Source: Rhea pennata
Lineage: Eukaryota > Chordata > Aves > Rheiformes > Rheidae
Direction: 5' to 3'
Length of the DNA: 64,000 nucleotides
Assembly: GCF_028389875.1 (NCBI RefSeq)
Contig: NC_084667.1
Location: 63,714,570-63,778,569 of the forward strand
The notes beneath the pieces were generated by a model. That model was not told the origin of the DNA. It did not search any database and saw only the letters and a program-made list of their open reading frames with translations. A program made the translations under genes and the position numbers. Below are positions 28,015 to 39,600 of this stretch, piece by piece (the stretch's first letter is position 1; each line of letters starts with the position of its first letter).

Positions 28015-29005
28015 GTAAGAAAAGACGATCCAGAAGAAAAGATGAGGCCCCTGCCAAGGCCAGAGCAGTTGGTGGGAAGTATCCACTGGCCAAGATTTCT
28101 CCTCAAAGTTCTTGAGGGTATAGCTGTGGGCCTGGTTTTACAGCCCCTCATCCATCTGGATTTGGTTGGCTGGTACCTTTTCCTGTAGGTAAATACACAA
28201 TACATTGAATCTCCTTTTTTAACTCGTGTTTCAGGTAAAATGGTCTCTTTCCTTAGAAGTCTGATTTCCGTCAGGGCTTCTTCTAAAAATTTGAGTAAAA
28301 GGAAAGAAACAAAAAATAAGTACTCCAAATGAATCTGGATGCTTTCGCCCATTCAAATGGGCAAAATGCCCTCAGGAGTCCCTCCTTTATACCTTCTTTC
28401 CCCCTTAGGAAGTTTTTCCCCTGAAAAGAAAGCATTCTTGCAACTCTCCCCACTCCTTGGAAGGAAACTGAGAGCCGGAGTCGTACAGAAAACTCTTTCG
28501 AGCATATGGAAATGCAGAAAGACCCTTCAAATATTACACGTTGCCCCCCACCGTGAGGACGAGGGCTGTCATGAAAACACGTATTTAACAGAAAGCAAGA
28601 ATGTGAACAATTCATGGGAAGAGTGAAAAAAATGGGATTAGCCCATTTTTCGGACGATCCCAGGGAGCTAGCAGCTCCCTGAACCTTGCAGAGCTGTAAG
28701 CGCCAGCACTTCAAGCTCCTCGCGCTACCTGCTCATTTCCTTTCTGAAATAATAAGACTCATTTGGGTTTAGAAGAAAGGCATGGAGCTGGGACACGTTT
28801 ATCCCTTTCCTGTTCCTCTCCAGCGGCGATCGCTTCCCCGCTGCGTCTCCGAAACGCTCTGCAGGAACCCCGTTTCCTGCCGGCCGCTCCACTATTGTGT
28901 TAGTTTAGACATCGGCCGCTCTCCCTCTCCGGGAGGAAAATCACTGCAGACTGAGGAAGCAAAAGAAAACGGCGCTTCCCTGCTCTCTCTCTCTTTTTTT
29001 CTTTT

Positions 29006-29038
<33 letters not shown>

Positions 29039-29469
29039 GGGGGGGAATTTGGCCAGGTGGCCCTGGAGACCCCCCCCCAAACCCACTGCAGCATTGGCTG
29101 AGGGCCTGTCCTCTCCCTGCACTGAAACCCCCAAATTGCAGAGGAACGCAACCCGTTCCTCAGCCAGCGGAGAGATACTGCGAAAGGGTCCTTCCTGCTA
29201 GCAGAAAGGATAAAAAAAAAAAATAAAATTGAGGTATGTTGTTGCAAAACAAGGCAAAGCAAACAAGGAGGACCTGGTGGGACACAAAGCTCTCCTTTCT
29301 CCAAAACCTTTTCGGCGGTTATATCGGGTCCGGTCTCCCTGTAATAAATAGAAGGGTTAGAAGAGCTCCGCTGCGGACCAGCTCCTGGCAGTCCCGAGAG
29401 GGAATTAACCGGGAAAAACCCCTGCTGGCTTTACCCAAAACCAGCTAAAATTGATGACAACGCTCCAGG
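28015..29469. other. Intergenic or 5' intronic DNA
   Basis: No gene is visible beyond the candidate exon before it. It contains a long T run and otherwise mixed sequence. Confidence 0.5.
29002..29045 (+). repeat. T26 run followed by GT and G runs
   Basis: Twenty-six thymines, then about six GT units and a G run of about eight. Confidence 0.88.
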
Positions 29470-29690
29470 CCAGCCCGGGCGAGGAGCCCATGGGCAGTTC
29501 CCCCGCTCTTGGTGCCGTCGATCAAACACCGCCAAGGCGGCTGCCGGGCGGCTCGGCGCCGTCTCCCCGGTAGATGGAGCATCCGCCTCGCTTTTCGGCC
29601 CGGCCCGAGCCCCGCGGCGCCCGCGGCGCCGGCCTTTCCCTCAGCGCGGCCGCCGCGGCGCCCAGCGCCGCGCCCGCCTCAGCGCGCCCG

Positions 29691-29704
29691 GCCATTTTCC
29701 CGCC
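29691..29704 (+). promoter_or_regulatory. Overlapping YY1-like and E2F sites
   Basis: GCCATTTTCCCGCC joins a YY1-type GCCATTTT core (29691-29698) to an E2F site TTTTCCCGCC (29695-29704). TTCCCGCC is the site used by E2F6, which represses many meiotic genes in somatic cells through a variant Polycomb complex. Confidence 0.5.
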
Positions 29705-29746
29705 TCGCCGCGGCTGTGAGGCGGCGGGCAGCGGCCACCCGGCGGC

Positions 29747-29753
29747 GGTAGGT
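29747..29753 (+). other. SIX6OS1: Candidate donor of a SIX6OS1 5' non-coding exon
   Basis: G|GTAGGT within the CpG island would end a first exon at 29747 that could splice to the acceptor before 33618. The joined sequence has no useful coding frame into ATG 33626, so the exon would be untranslated. Other donors are possible. Confidence 0.3.
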
Positions 29754-29884
29754 TGGCGGCAGAGTCGGCGCCTTCTCCTTCCCTGGCGGTGCAGGGCCGC
29801 CAGCGCCGGCCTCCTCCCAAGCGCTGCGGGCGCCGCGCACCGCCGAGGCGGCGGCAGTTGGCGGGCGGCGACCCCTCTCCCCGC

Positions 29885-29917
29885 TTCCCGCCTCCGCCGC
29901 TGAGGCGAGGCCATTTT
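29885..29917 (+). promoter_or_regulatory. Second E2F site followed by YY1-like site
   Basis: TTCCCGCC at 29885-29892 is followed 17 bp later by GCCATTTT at 29910-29917, repeating the pair seen about 200 bp upstream but with the order reversed. Confidence 0.45.
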
Positions 29918-29960
29918 GTGGCGCTCACCCACAGCCCCGGGGTATCCCGCAGGGTGGTTC

Positions 29961-32900
29961 TCCCCCCCCCACACACATGCTATTTTTCCCCAAACAGCTT
30001 TAATTCTTAATTCCAGCAATCCAGCGAATCTTCTGCAGCTACATCCTATTTGGTACGGGCTGGAAAAAGCAAAATGTGTCAACCCAAGAGGCGTTCCGAC
30101 TTCCAAATACATTTATTACTTCCTACTAGCTGCGTCGCAGTACGTAACACACTCTGGCAACGTGTTTGAAGACATAAAGGTTAAAAACAGAGAATTCGTA
30201 AATGAAGAGCGTTACGATTATGCTAACTCAGATGTACTTACTAGAACTGTCGCCAGTCAGGAAGGGGCTTAAACGCTGTTAACAACAGTGAAAACAGCAG
30301 CAGGTTTCTAACAAGAAACCTCACCTTGAACACAGTGTTCAACTCTCATTACTGGGTCCCCAAAATGATATTACAAAAAAGGCCAGAGAAAGATAACAGC
30401 ACTATGAGAGGCATTATTTTTATTTTATTTTATTTTAATCAGAGATAGAAAGTTCATCTATAAATCTCAAATCTAGTAATTTCAGGAAGAATCAATTACT
30501 CTTGTAAAAGTTCTGTGCAATAATGAATACTACTGGAGAAATATGACTTTCTCAGGGTAAAAAAGAGAAATAAAAATATGTTTTATAAAAATCATTCAAA
30601 TGATTTTTAAATCATTAAAATTATTTGTATAAACCCAAGAGAAATTAATACCGTTTTGCACAGCAAACAATATATGGTATTAAGTGTTGTAATAGAATTT
30701 TTAAAAGTCATACGAGTAAAAAATATGTCACCAGTTACTTCAGGAAGATGTTTATAAAGGATGCCTACATGTTTCAGGACACAATCTAAGTGCTAAGCAT
30801 TTGATTTGAAGGGAGAAGATAATCTCATAGATTATTGGTATTTTTTGCCTTTTAACGAAGAACAAAGTAATGGCCGTTGTCAGATAGGATATGAAATCAT
30901 ACTACTGTAAGTCTGCTATGAGAAATGACATTAATGTTAGTATCATGGTAATGGCTAGTGACTCAATCAGGCAATCTTTTTTAGGTTTCTACTGTCTATG
31001 AAACCTTGAAATAAATGAAACTTTATCAGCACGGTTGAATTCCATATAATTATTTTTATTAATATAGTATGAAAATGCAATATTCATATTAATATTTTAC
31101 TTGTGGAAATTTTCTGAATAGCACTGACAGTAGCAGGCAGGGAGATACATTAGCACATATACTGTTTACCACTATTTTACCCAATTGCTGTATATTGCAT
31201 ATTCCTTGCTCTTTGAAGTATGGAAAAATGACAAATGCATTGTTATCAAAACTGTCAATGTAATATACAACAATCTGTGAAATAGATTACACCACTGATA
31301 GTTTCTGATTTATGATTCCTCTGGAAAATAAGCATCACAGCATATTCTAAAAAGTTCTTGATTTCTACTGAAGCACGAGCTACTACAGTTACCTTTCTGC
31401 TCTATAGTGCTTCTATCACGTTTATCAAAAACCCCACCACCTACGAGAACATTCTCTGAATTTGTCATCCAAGGTTGGGCTAATGGTTTTCATGATGATG
31501 TTTGATGCAACTTTTCTCCAGCAGGACAAACAATGAGTCTTTAGAACAGTCACATGCTGGAAGTCGTCCGTTGTCCGACAGTTCAGATGTTTCTTGTTTC
31601 AGGCTGGTGTTAACCCCTGTTTTGTAAATCTGCTAACATATAGATTGCCAATGCTGTTAAATCTTTCAGCCCTTTCTATTAGCAATACATACATATCCTC
31701 TTGATTCGCAACACAGAATAACATCTGTCATTTGCAGTTATGTTAGTTCTTTCAATAATATTCACAAGACCAAATATTTCCGTATGCGTGTTTTCAGAAG
31801 CACTATTTTCTGCAACTTCACCATTTAAATAAGTTGTACTGTATTGTGAAATTATAGAAAAAAACTTTTATTTTTAGTTCTGTTCCTTTCTTTTACAAAA
31901 GTATTCAAGTGATAATAATAGTCTTAATGACTAGGACTAGTTGATAGAATGATATGTATCATCTTAATAATAAGCAGTTGTACATTCTGCTCTATTCTTA
32001 GCGGATGTTGAATTGTGATTTGTAAACCAATGAATATGAAAGGCTTTGATATTACCTATGTAAGGTAATGTTTGTACTTTTTTCTTTTTTTTTCTTTTTT
32101 TTTTTTTGCATTTACCTACCTACCTTCTGTTCATGTCCCAATTTCTTGCAGTTTTTATGGGAGCTGTCTACAAACCAAGTAGTATTAACATTGTTAAACT
32201 GTTTCTAGAGAAGGAAAGAACAAGTCTTTTGTATTATCCACATGGTGCTTGAGGTTTGACCCTCCAGCTTACTAATGATACAGGTTTGCTGTACTACTTA
32301 AGCTTCCCTAGAATATTTATTTGCAATGTTGAATTAAATATGTTTTAGGGTCAAATCCACATCATTCCATTGTTTCATGATTTTTTTCATTTTGCATCCT
32401 GTGTACTAAACAATGTTAATTTTTGCATCTTAAAGAATTACATAATTTTCTTTCACAGTGTGTAAAAGCAAAAATACTCTGCACTGACCTGTGGCTTCAG
32501 GCATATTTTCTTAGATTTTTCAGAAAGTTTTTGTCTGCTGTTTTAGAAGTGTTGCCAGGTGCTAGGAAATTAAGGTGTTAAGAAACAGGGGTCCAAGCTT
32601 TTGAATACATTTGGTAGAACTATTATCTCTTTCTCATATGTTTCATCACAGCCTTTTATAATCTAGTCTCTTGCATTAGATATTCTGATCCTCACTTAAG
32701 TGTTAGACAGATTCATTTCTGTCAGACATGCAGCGTTTTAAATGCCTTTCCCCCTTTTTCCTAGTCTCAGTACTACAGTATGCAGTCTTAAGGCCACTTT
32801 AGTTAAATTCTGCAGTTGTTTTTTTTCCACTTTATCCTGGATTTGGATCTCATCCTTATCACCAATTTGTTGTGCCTTTACTTTTTACACAATATTAAGG

Positions 32901-33617
32901 TGAAGCCACAGTGAGACAGTAAAATTTCAGATAGCTTTACTTATAAATGACATTTAAATATATCTGAGTTAACTACCTGTATTCAGTACTGTTCTGCTAA
33001 AATACTAAAGGCTTCTTTTTTAGAAGACTGCATCCCTCCCCTATTGTTTGAAAAAACATAACTGAATTTCTATTCATAGCAGCACTATAAAACAGAAGTA
33101 TAAATTAATTAGTAATAGACCTTCCTACTTTTCATTGCATGTGAGTTCTGTTTTTAATCACACTTACATGCCTTCTGATTTAAGTGTACCTTGCAATTTC
33201 TACAGGAGTATATGGAATGGGCAGTAGCTTTTCCATTGTCCACATAGCTGTTGATGGCATTAAACCAGCTGGAGAAGAGGCTACACATTTTGTGCACAGG
33301 CATTTTTTCTTGTATTCTTCAAGGCTTCTGAGGTCATCATGCCTCTCAAAAACAGAACTGTTCCAGCAACCTCTCCTTAGATGATGCACCTCCTTTTCTT
33401 ACAGTGGCTTTGACTTTCGGAGAGTCCATTACCATTCTCAGTGAGAAGTTTAGTTCCACTAAAATGGTTTAGATAATGAATTCAAATGCAGTTACCTTTC
33501 CCCTTCTATCTTAAAATATATGTTTTTTTTCCTTGTAATTTTGTCTAGTTTGCTGTATCATGATACAATGCTTTTGACTTTCTCTGTAAAACCCTGAATT
33601 GCATTTTTCTTTTGTAG
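29961..33617 (+). other. SIX6OS1: Probable SIX6OS1 first intron
   Basis: AT-rich sequence dense in stop codons in all frames. It starts at the right edge of the CpG island and ends at the acceptor of the first coding exon. No other exon is recognised. Confidence 0.55.
30413..30437 (+). repeat. TTTTA pentanucleotide repeat
   Basis: About five TTTTA units just inside the AT-rich half. Similar runs lie at 19,347-19,377 and 26,119-26,160. Confidence 0.85.
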
Positions 33618-33674
33618 TTTACACAATGAATGACGGAGTCTTAATGAACTTAGACAAACTTCTGCTTGAGTTTG
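33618..33674 (+). CDS. SIX6OS1: SIX6OS1 first recognised coding exon
   Basis: The acceptor is CTTTTGTAG|TTTACACA and the start ATG is at 33626-33628, followed by residues 1-16 and the first base of codon 17 (Val). The donor is TTTG|GTAGGT. The start is chosen because MND matches the human N-terminus. Because the exon has a strong acceptor, at least one further 5' exon must exist. The eight bases before the ATG are open in frame (TT TAC ACA), so an upstream coding exon ending in phase 1 would also be possible. Confidence 0.93.
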
Positions 33675-36600
33675 GTAGGTCATATTATGTATTTCTGAAC
33701 TTTTAATTTCTAATGCAATACATACTTTAGAGTGATGTTTTAAGCTTTGAAGAGTTATACTAACTTAAAATGAGCAAATTTATAATGAGAATAAAGTTTT
33801 GATCTTTTGCCTACATGATGATTTGTTAGCTGTGAGTTTATGGAGAGAGGGGCTAACTACAATTTAATGGTTTGTCTGAAGTGGTAATTTTAGCATGTTA
33901 AAATCTTAATTACTATTTGTGCTATAAATATTGTACAGCATACATTTGTTTCACTGTTGATTATAGATATGTACGAAAAAATATTTATTTTCTTCTTAGT
34001 TTTCCAGCTAGAACAAAGCTCTTATGCTAAGGAATGCTTGAAGCAACAGATAAATTGTAAGTAATGATACACTGTTTATCAGACATTGAACACACTGCTT
34101 TTAATTCATTAGACCTGATAGATGTTTCGAGTTTCAAAGACGGAAGCAAGCCTAATAATGAAGGCTGTCCTATGTCCTGCTTTCACCCTACCTCATCTTT
34201 TACCATCAATACTCACTCATTCTCCCTAGTAGAGTTTGCTTTTGCCTTCCACTTTTAGCTGGAGGTGTTCAGCTGTCTCATGGACAGCCAATTTCATACT
34301 GCGCTATTTCCTGCTCTACTCTGTAGCTCCTCACAGTCACTGGCAGTTCTTTGATTCAGCTGTGCTTGCTCAATACATCTGCCATTTGCCTCCCTTTCTT
34401 CCTTCACGTTTTTGTATTCTTCTCAAATTTGGACTTCTGCCTCACTGTTTCTTCTTTCTTTCTGTAATAATAAAAGTTCTCTCAGTTGATATTGCCCACT
34501 CAAGCCTCTTTTTTTTTCCCTGCATTCTGGCAGCTTGTACTTTTTCTTGAAATTTCAAAACACTAAATCAAATGAGAAAGTCTTACTCCACATCATACTC
34601 TTTTCCCACAGGACTAACATACAGCATAACATTACAGGCTCAGATCTTTTTTATCATGCTGCTATGTGGTATCACTCAGTTATGGGCCTGATTGTGGCAG
34701 AGAAGATTCTTCAGACAATCTGAGGACAACTCTGCTCATCGTTGGTACATTTTAAAGTAGAAATTGAAGCTTGTAAGCTTTATAAAAAAGAGTAGGGGAT
34801 AGTTCTGGTCTGGTTGGTGTTCCTGTTGATGACAACATTCCTAATAATCTTGACAGATGTGTGCAAGCTCATATTTATAGGCTAAGAGGATTGTCAATAT
34901 TAAATTGAAGTATCTTAAATATAAAAAAATCTGTAGCACTAATCTGGTACACTTGGAATTTTGTTTTAGCTATTTGGTCATATAATTGAAACTTAGAGAT
35001 GGCATTTTCCTTAACATTTATGCAATCTTACTGTAAATGCGCATGCTTTTAGGGAAAATGCAGAAGCTGCTTAATACCTTGCCATTGCTATTTGAAGGTT
35101 CAGATTAGAAATATCCATACATATATGAACGCACAACCGACCCTCAGTCTTTTTAAAGTTTAGGTTAAATCCTTCAGAAGCCTACCAGAAATACTTCCAC
35201 TGATTTAATTTAGTCTCTGTGTAAGTATTACTTGGCAGAGGAACAGTTGTAGCATTCAGCCCCTGAATTTTAATGTGTGGGATTCATCTGGACTTTTTGG
35301 CTTGACTCCCTTTCTAATCAGTGGAGGGAAATAGGCACTTTTAGGGTGTGAGTCATCTCAACCTAAAGAGAGAGTTTAAAGTAGGTTAGATAGAGTATAC
35401 TTTAAAAAATGCCTTTCTCTCAACTGAGTGTGGTAGGAGTCCTGGATGCCTGCACTGTAGTTAAGTGAGATAGACCTCATCCACAATGTCAATGCACTCA
35501 CAAAGAATAAATAGAACAATAAATTGAAGAACTCACACTTATCTCAGAAGTGTTTCTCTATAGAAAATACTATAGAAAATGTTAAGTGCCTAGCTTTGCA
35601 TATATAATAGATACTTTCGTTAAAACAATTTGAAGTTTAATGATTGTATGTAAGACCTGTGCTGCAAAATTTAATACTTTTATCTTGGTGAATCTCAAAA
35701 TGTGGTTTGCAGCCTGCTTCCAAATACACTTCTTTCACAGAAATGAAGCATATGTCAGTTGTCCAATATGCCTTATACTAAGTAAAAACATATTACTCAA
35801 GATATTCATGATATTAAAGATAATCAGAATTACTCAAGATTACTCAAAATATGTTGTGAATCTTTTGCTTTTCATTTATTGATGTTTCTCCCTGACAGAT
35901 ATTCTGTGGTGTAAATCTTGCTGGGATTGAATGTGACTATTAGCAAATGCTGTGAAACCAGGCCCAAACTTCAGGATGATCTGGAGTTCTAGAGCAGTAA
36001 TTCACACAACCCAAGACACATCCCACACAACTAAGATGCCCTTCCAAGTTAAACAGATGAGAAGGGCAGTAAGTCTGTGACTGAGACTTCTGCCCGGCGC
36101 CTCTCAGGCCTCCACCTTTGGCACACGGTGCATCAGAACAGCAATGATGGCAAGGGCTGATTTTGCACTAACAGATGTAGAACACTGTGTGAGACTGTAA
36201 GAAATAAACAGCACATGGAGTAAATATGCACACAGTTGTGCTTACTGCAGTGCTTTGCAGCCAAGCGTGATAGCTCGCACAGCTGTGACTTGTGAAAAAT
36301 AATTGATCAATTTGGATTCTACTAACTGCTTTTTAAAGAAAATATTTCCTCCTGTTATCTGTCTGTTGTTAGAAAAGGCAGAAATAAGAATCTATGCCTC
36401 CCAAATATCTTGCTGCTTGAGGATTTGTCATCGTAATAAATTCACCTCATAAATTAACCCCTATTTCTGACTCAGTACATTAATTTATCATGCCTTACAC
36501 ATCTCAAGTTAGAGTAAATTACTTTTTTTTGAATTTTCTCTGCTAGTGTTTCTACAAGTCATTTGCTTATATGTTGTTAGTGATGTTTTTCTTGCTGCCT

Positions 36601-39600
36601 TCTTGTAGTCAGCTTTCCAATTCAGAATATTTGTAATTCTGGACTTACGTAAAAGAAAACAAATGTTTAAAAGAAATCTTTAGTTCAGACAACTTTTGTA
36701 TTTCAATCAGCTCCCCCAGTTGCAAGCATTAGTAAAGGCAAAGTACCTTACACTCAAATTTGCCTGTATACCACTTCTAGTACCTTGGAGATGTATCTTT
36801 CTCTAGAAAAATGAGGGGTCAGCTTTAACTGCTAGTCACATTGCTCTTATTTCACCACAAATAGTCACTTTAATTCTGTGTAGACTAGGATGCAGAAACA
36901 ACGTAAGATAATGTTTTCTTCATCCTTAATCTCATAATATTAAATAAAAATTAAGGTAACTCACCACACAGTTCAAAATCCCTCAGTGTTTGACTCTGTT
37001 GTTGCTCTATTTAGTTGCAGGCTTCCCACTCATCTGGCACTATCAAGAGGTGTTTTGGAAGAAATTTTGAATCCTCCAGTAATTAGACTTATCTTTCTTC
37101 ATAAATATATTGAAAATATGTATGGAAAACAAAACTGCTCCATGGTTACAGGATCTCTAAATGAATTTCCTGTAATGAACAGTGGACAAATCATGTTGTC
37201 TTATGGACTGCATCCACATTTTCTCAGAATAGGAGAGAATGCAATAGTATCCTTTTCTGAAATAAAAGCATAAGAATGTTCGTATCATAACTCATCACCT
37301 TTTACGTTATCCTTAATGGTTCTTATTCTCTACATTTATTTTCTACCCTCTGTGGGATCAAAATTTTTAGATTTCTTAAAACACCAAGTTTCAGCTACTT
37401 ACTTCAGTAGATAATGTTTTACCTGGACTACGAAATATATCTCGTAACACAATACAACATCACAGAGTGAAAAAGATACAAAGAGAATATTTTACTCATT
37501 TCTGTTTTCATTTGCTGTCCATTGCATATTGATGATGGCAGGTTTTGCTTTTTCAAAAGTCGGTTTCCATTGTTTTCAAGCATCTTTCACATGATGATAA
37601 AAGAGAGAGACATAACCTTTAAAAGAGAAGCAATGTGAATATGAATCAGCGTATCTTTTGAGAGGAGCTATAGTTTGTGAGACTGCTTTTAAGACTTAGA
37701 ATTCTTTTAAATGATCTAGATTGAAAGTTGATGAAGTCTTTGCTGCTTCATAAAAGTAAATATTATAGCAATTCAGCAATTGTATTATATCTATTTTACA
37801 GGTTACTATATTAAGCAATATATGGAACAAACAATTGAAAAAAGTGGTTTCTTATCTTACAAAGCACGTGAAATCAAATCTTGCGTATCCATGTGCAAAA
37901 ATGCTGCTATTATCAAACTTCCCCTAGTAACATTGTAATTGTTGGTAACACTCGTATTAGTGGACATACTGTTCTTCTAAATCCTGCTGTTGTATACATC
38001 CAGAGTATTATATTTTGTCTGCATGGGTAAGACATACTTGAAAATATTTTTTTTTATTTCAGTGTACACTGTAAATATTGTGGAAAAAAAGAATGAAATC
38101 GCTAGGTTGCAGGAAAAGATAGATAACAGCAACGATGCAATTGTTCGTTTGTGCAAGCAGAATGAGAGCAGTAAGGAAAGCTGTAATAAGTAAGTATAAT
38201 ATATGCTCAACTTTTATTTACAAATAATAAAGTCAGGGAAAGACAGTGGAAAAATAGTGTAAAGATATGTATGTGTGTGGGCAGACAGGAGTGATAGTAA
38301 AGAAATCTTTTTAGTATTTTCCTAATGTTTTTAAGCTGTGAATCATGAGATATAAAAGTTGTAGTATTATCTATCCCTTGATAAAGTACATTATAGAAAC
38401 AGAGGTTACTTTCTGTTTTAGTACTTTATTAGAATCAGTAATAATTTTCAGAGATCACAGGTGCCATCTCTGCAGCATGCTGATGAATTTGGGCAGGCAG
38501 CTAATAGAAACATAATTTTCTTAATTTGCCTATCTGAACTTTATGAGATGTGAACAGTATTAAGAATACTTTTTTTGCTAACAAGATAATAACTGTCAGT
38601 GATAATAAGGCTCCATTTTGTTCTGTTTTGTTTAATACTCAATTTGGCTATCTGAAATTGAAGGATCTTTCTACTCCTTTGCTCACAAACTGTGCTTTTT
38701 ATTCTAATACATATTCTCTCTTAAGATAGTTCCATAACTGCCTGTGTATGTAGATATGAGCATACTTTTACATCAGATTCTGGTATAATTTTTACTGCTT
38801 TGAAACTGTTCTTCTACACATACTGTTTTGATGAATCCCCCAGTATTCTTTGTAGACAAAATTTTTTATCAGATTATTCAGAGAACGTTTAAATGTAGAT
38901 CAGTTTGGGGCCTTAATAATTGGAAATTCTTCAAGTAAGTATTTGGCTACAAAGGGTTTCTCCATACTGGCATGGATAGTCTTGTTTTATAAAATGAAAA
39001 TTTTAGGTGTGCTTTACCAAGATACCAAATCAGGAAAATCTGCATTTGACACTATAGAAAGTTTGGCCCAGATTTATGTAATCATCTCTTTTTCATTCTA
39101 GTGTTCATCTTTCTACAGTTTTTTAGCTCCTTTACAGTTCAAGTGATGATCTGTTAGCAAATCCTATCCTATGTTCTTGCAATTCTATACAAAGATAAAT
39201 GCTTCAAAAAATGTCTTCAAAATGTATTTGACATTTTTATTACACTGTAAGGTATTCTTTAATTTTAAGACGTGAATGGAGAATGTGGGTGTTCCTAAAA
39301 ATAAAAAGAGAAGTGAAGATAGCCTCAGTGTTGTTTTTAGGTTTATTTTGAACTATTCAAAAAAAGCGAAGAAAGATGGAATGGAATCATTAGTGAGTGG
39401 GGTGGGTATAGTGGCTAGCTGTTGGATCAGCTGTCATTCTGTACTGATCGGCAGCTTTAGCATAGAAAGAGCTAGGAAAAGATTCAAGCTTGGAAGGAAA
39501 ATTACAATTTTAGTTACATTAAATACTTGCCTCTAGTGCAGTACAAAGTGAACACTTTGATAAGCTGCTAAAACTCTTCACACTATTTTCTCAGGTATCT

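Larger units (their letters stand above)
29470..29960 (+). promoter_or_regulatory. SIX6OS1: CpG island, likely SIX6OS1 promoter
   Basis: An isolated CpG-dense block lies about 3.7 kb upstream of the first SIX6OS1 coding exon, at the boundary between GC-rich and AT-rich DNA. It has no TATA box. It carries paired E2F-like and YY1-like motifs on the plus strand, a pattern often found just downstream of start sites of TATA-less genes. A plausible donor (GGCG|GTAGGT) ends a non-coding first exon at 29,747. The direction and target gene are inferred from position. Confidence 0.6.

Noticed and set aside
29574-30272. Two frames starting in the CpG island
   Set aside because: The first does not join the SIX6OS1 frame and hits a stop after the likely splice; the second runs into ordinary intron.
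33180-33389. Frames of 66-69 codons on opposite strands just before the first SIX6OS1 exon
   Set aside because: Mirror-image open frames with no homology that I recognise; no usable splice context.
34064-34723. Pyrimidine-rich stretch with a 104-codon hydrophobic frame
   Set aside because: Composition effect of T/C-rich intron; a membrane-like peptide arises automatically from such codons.
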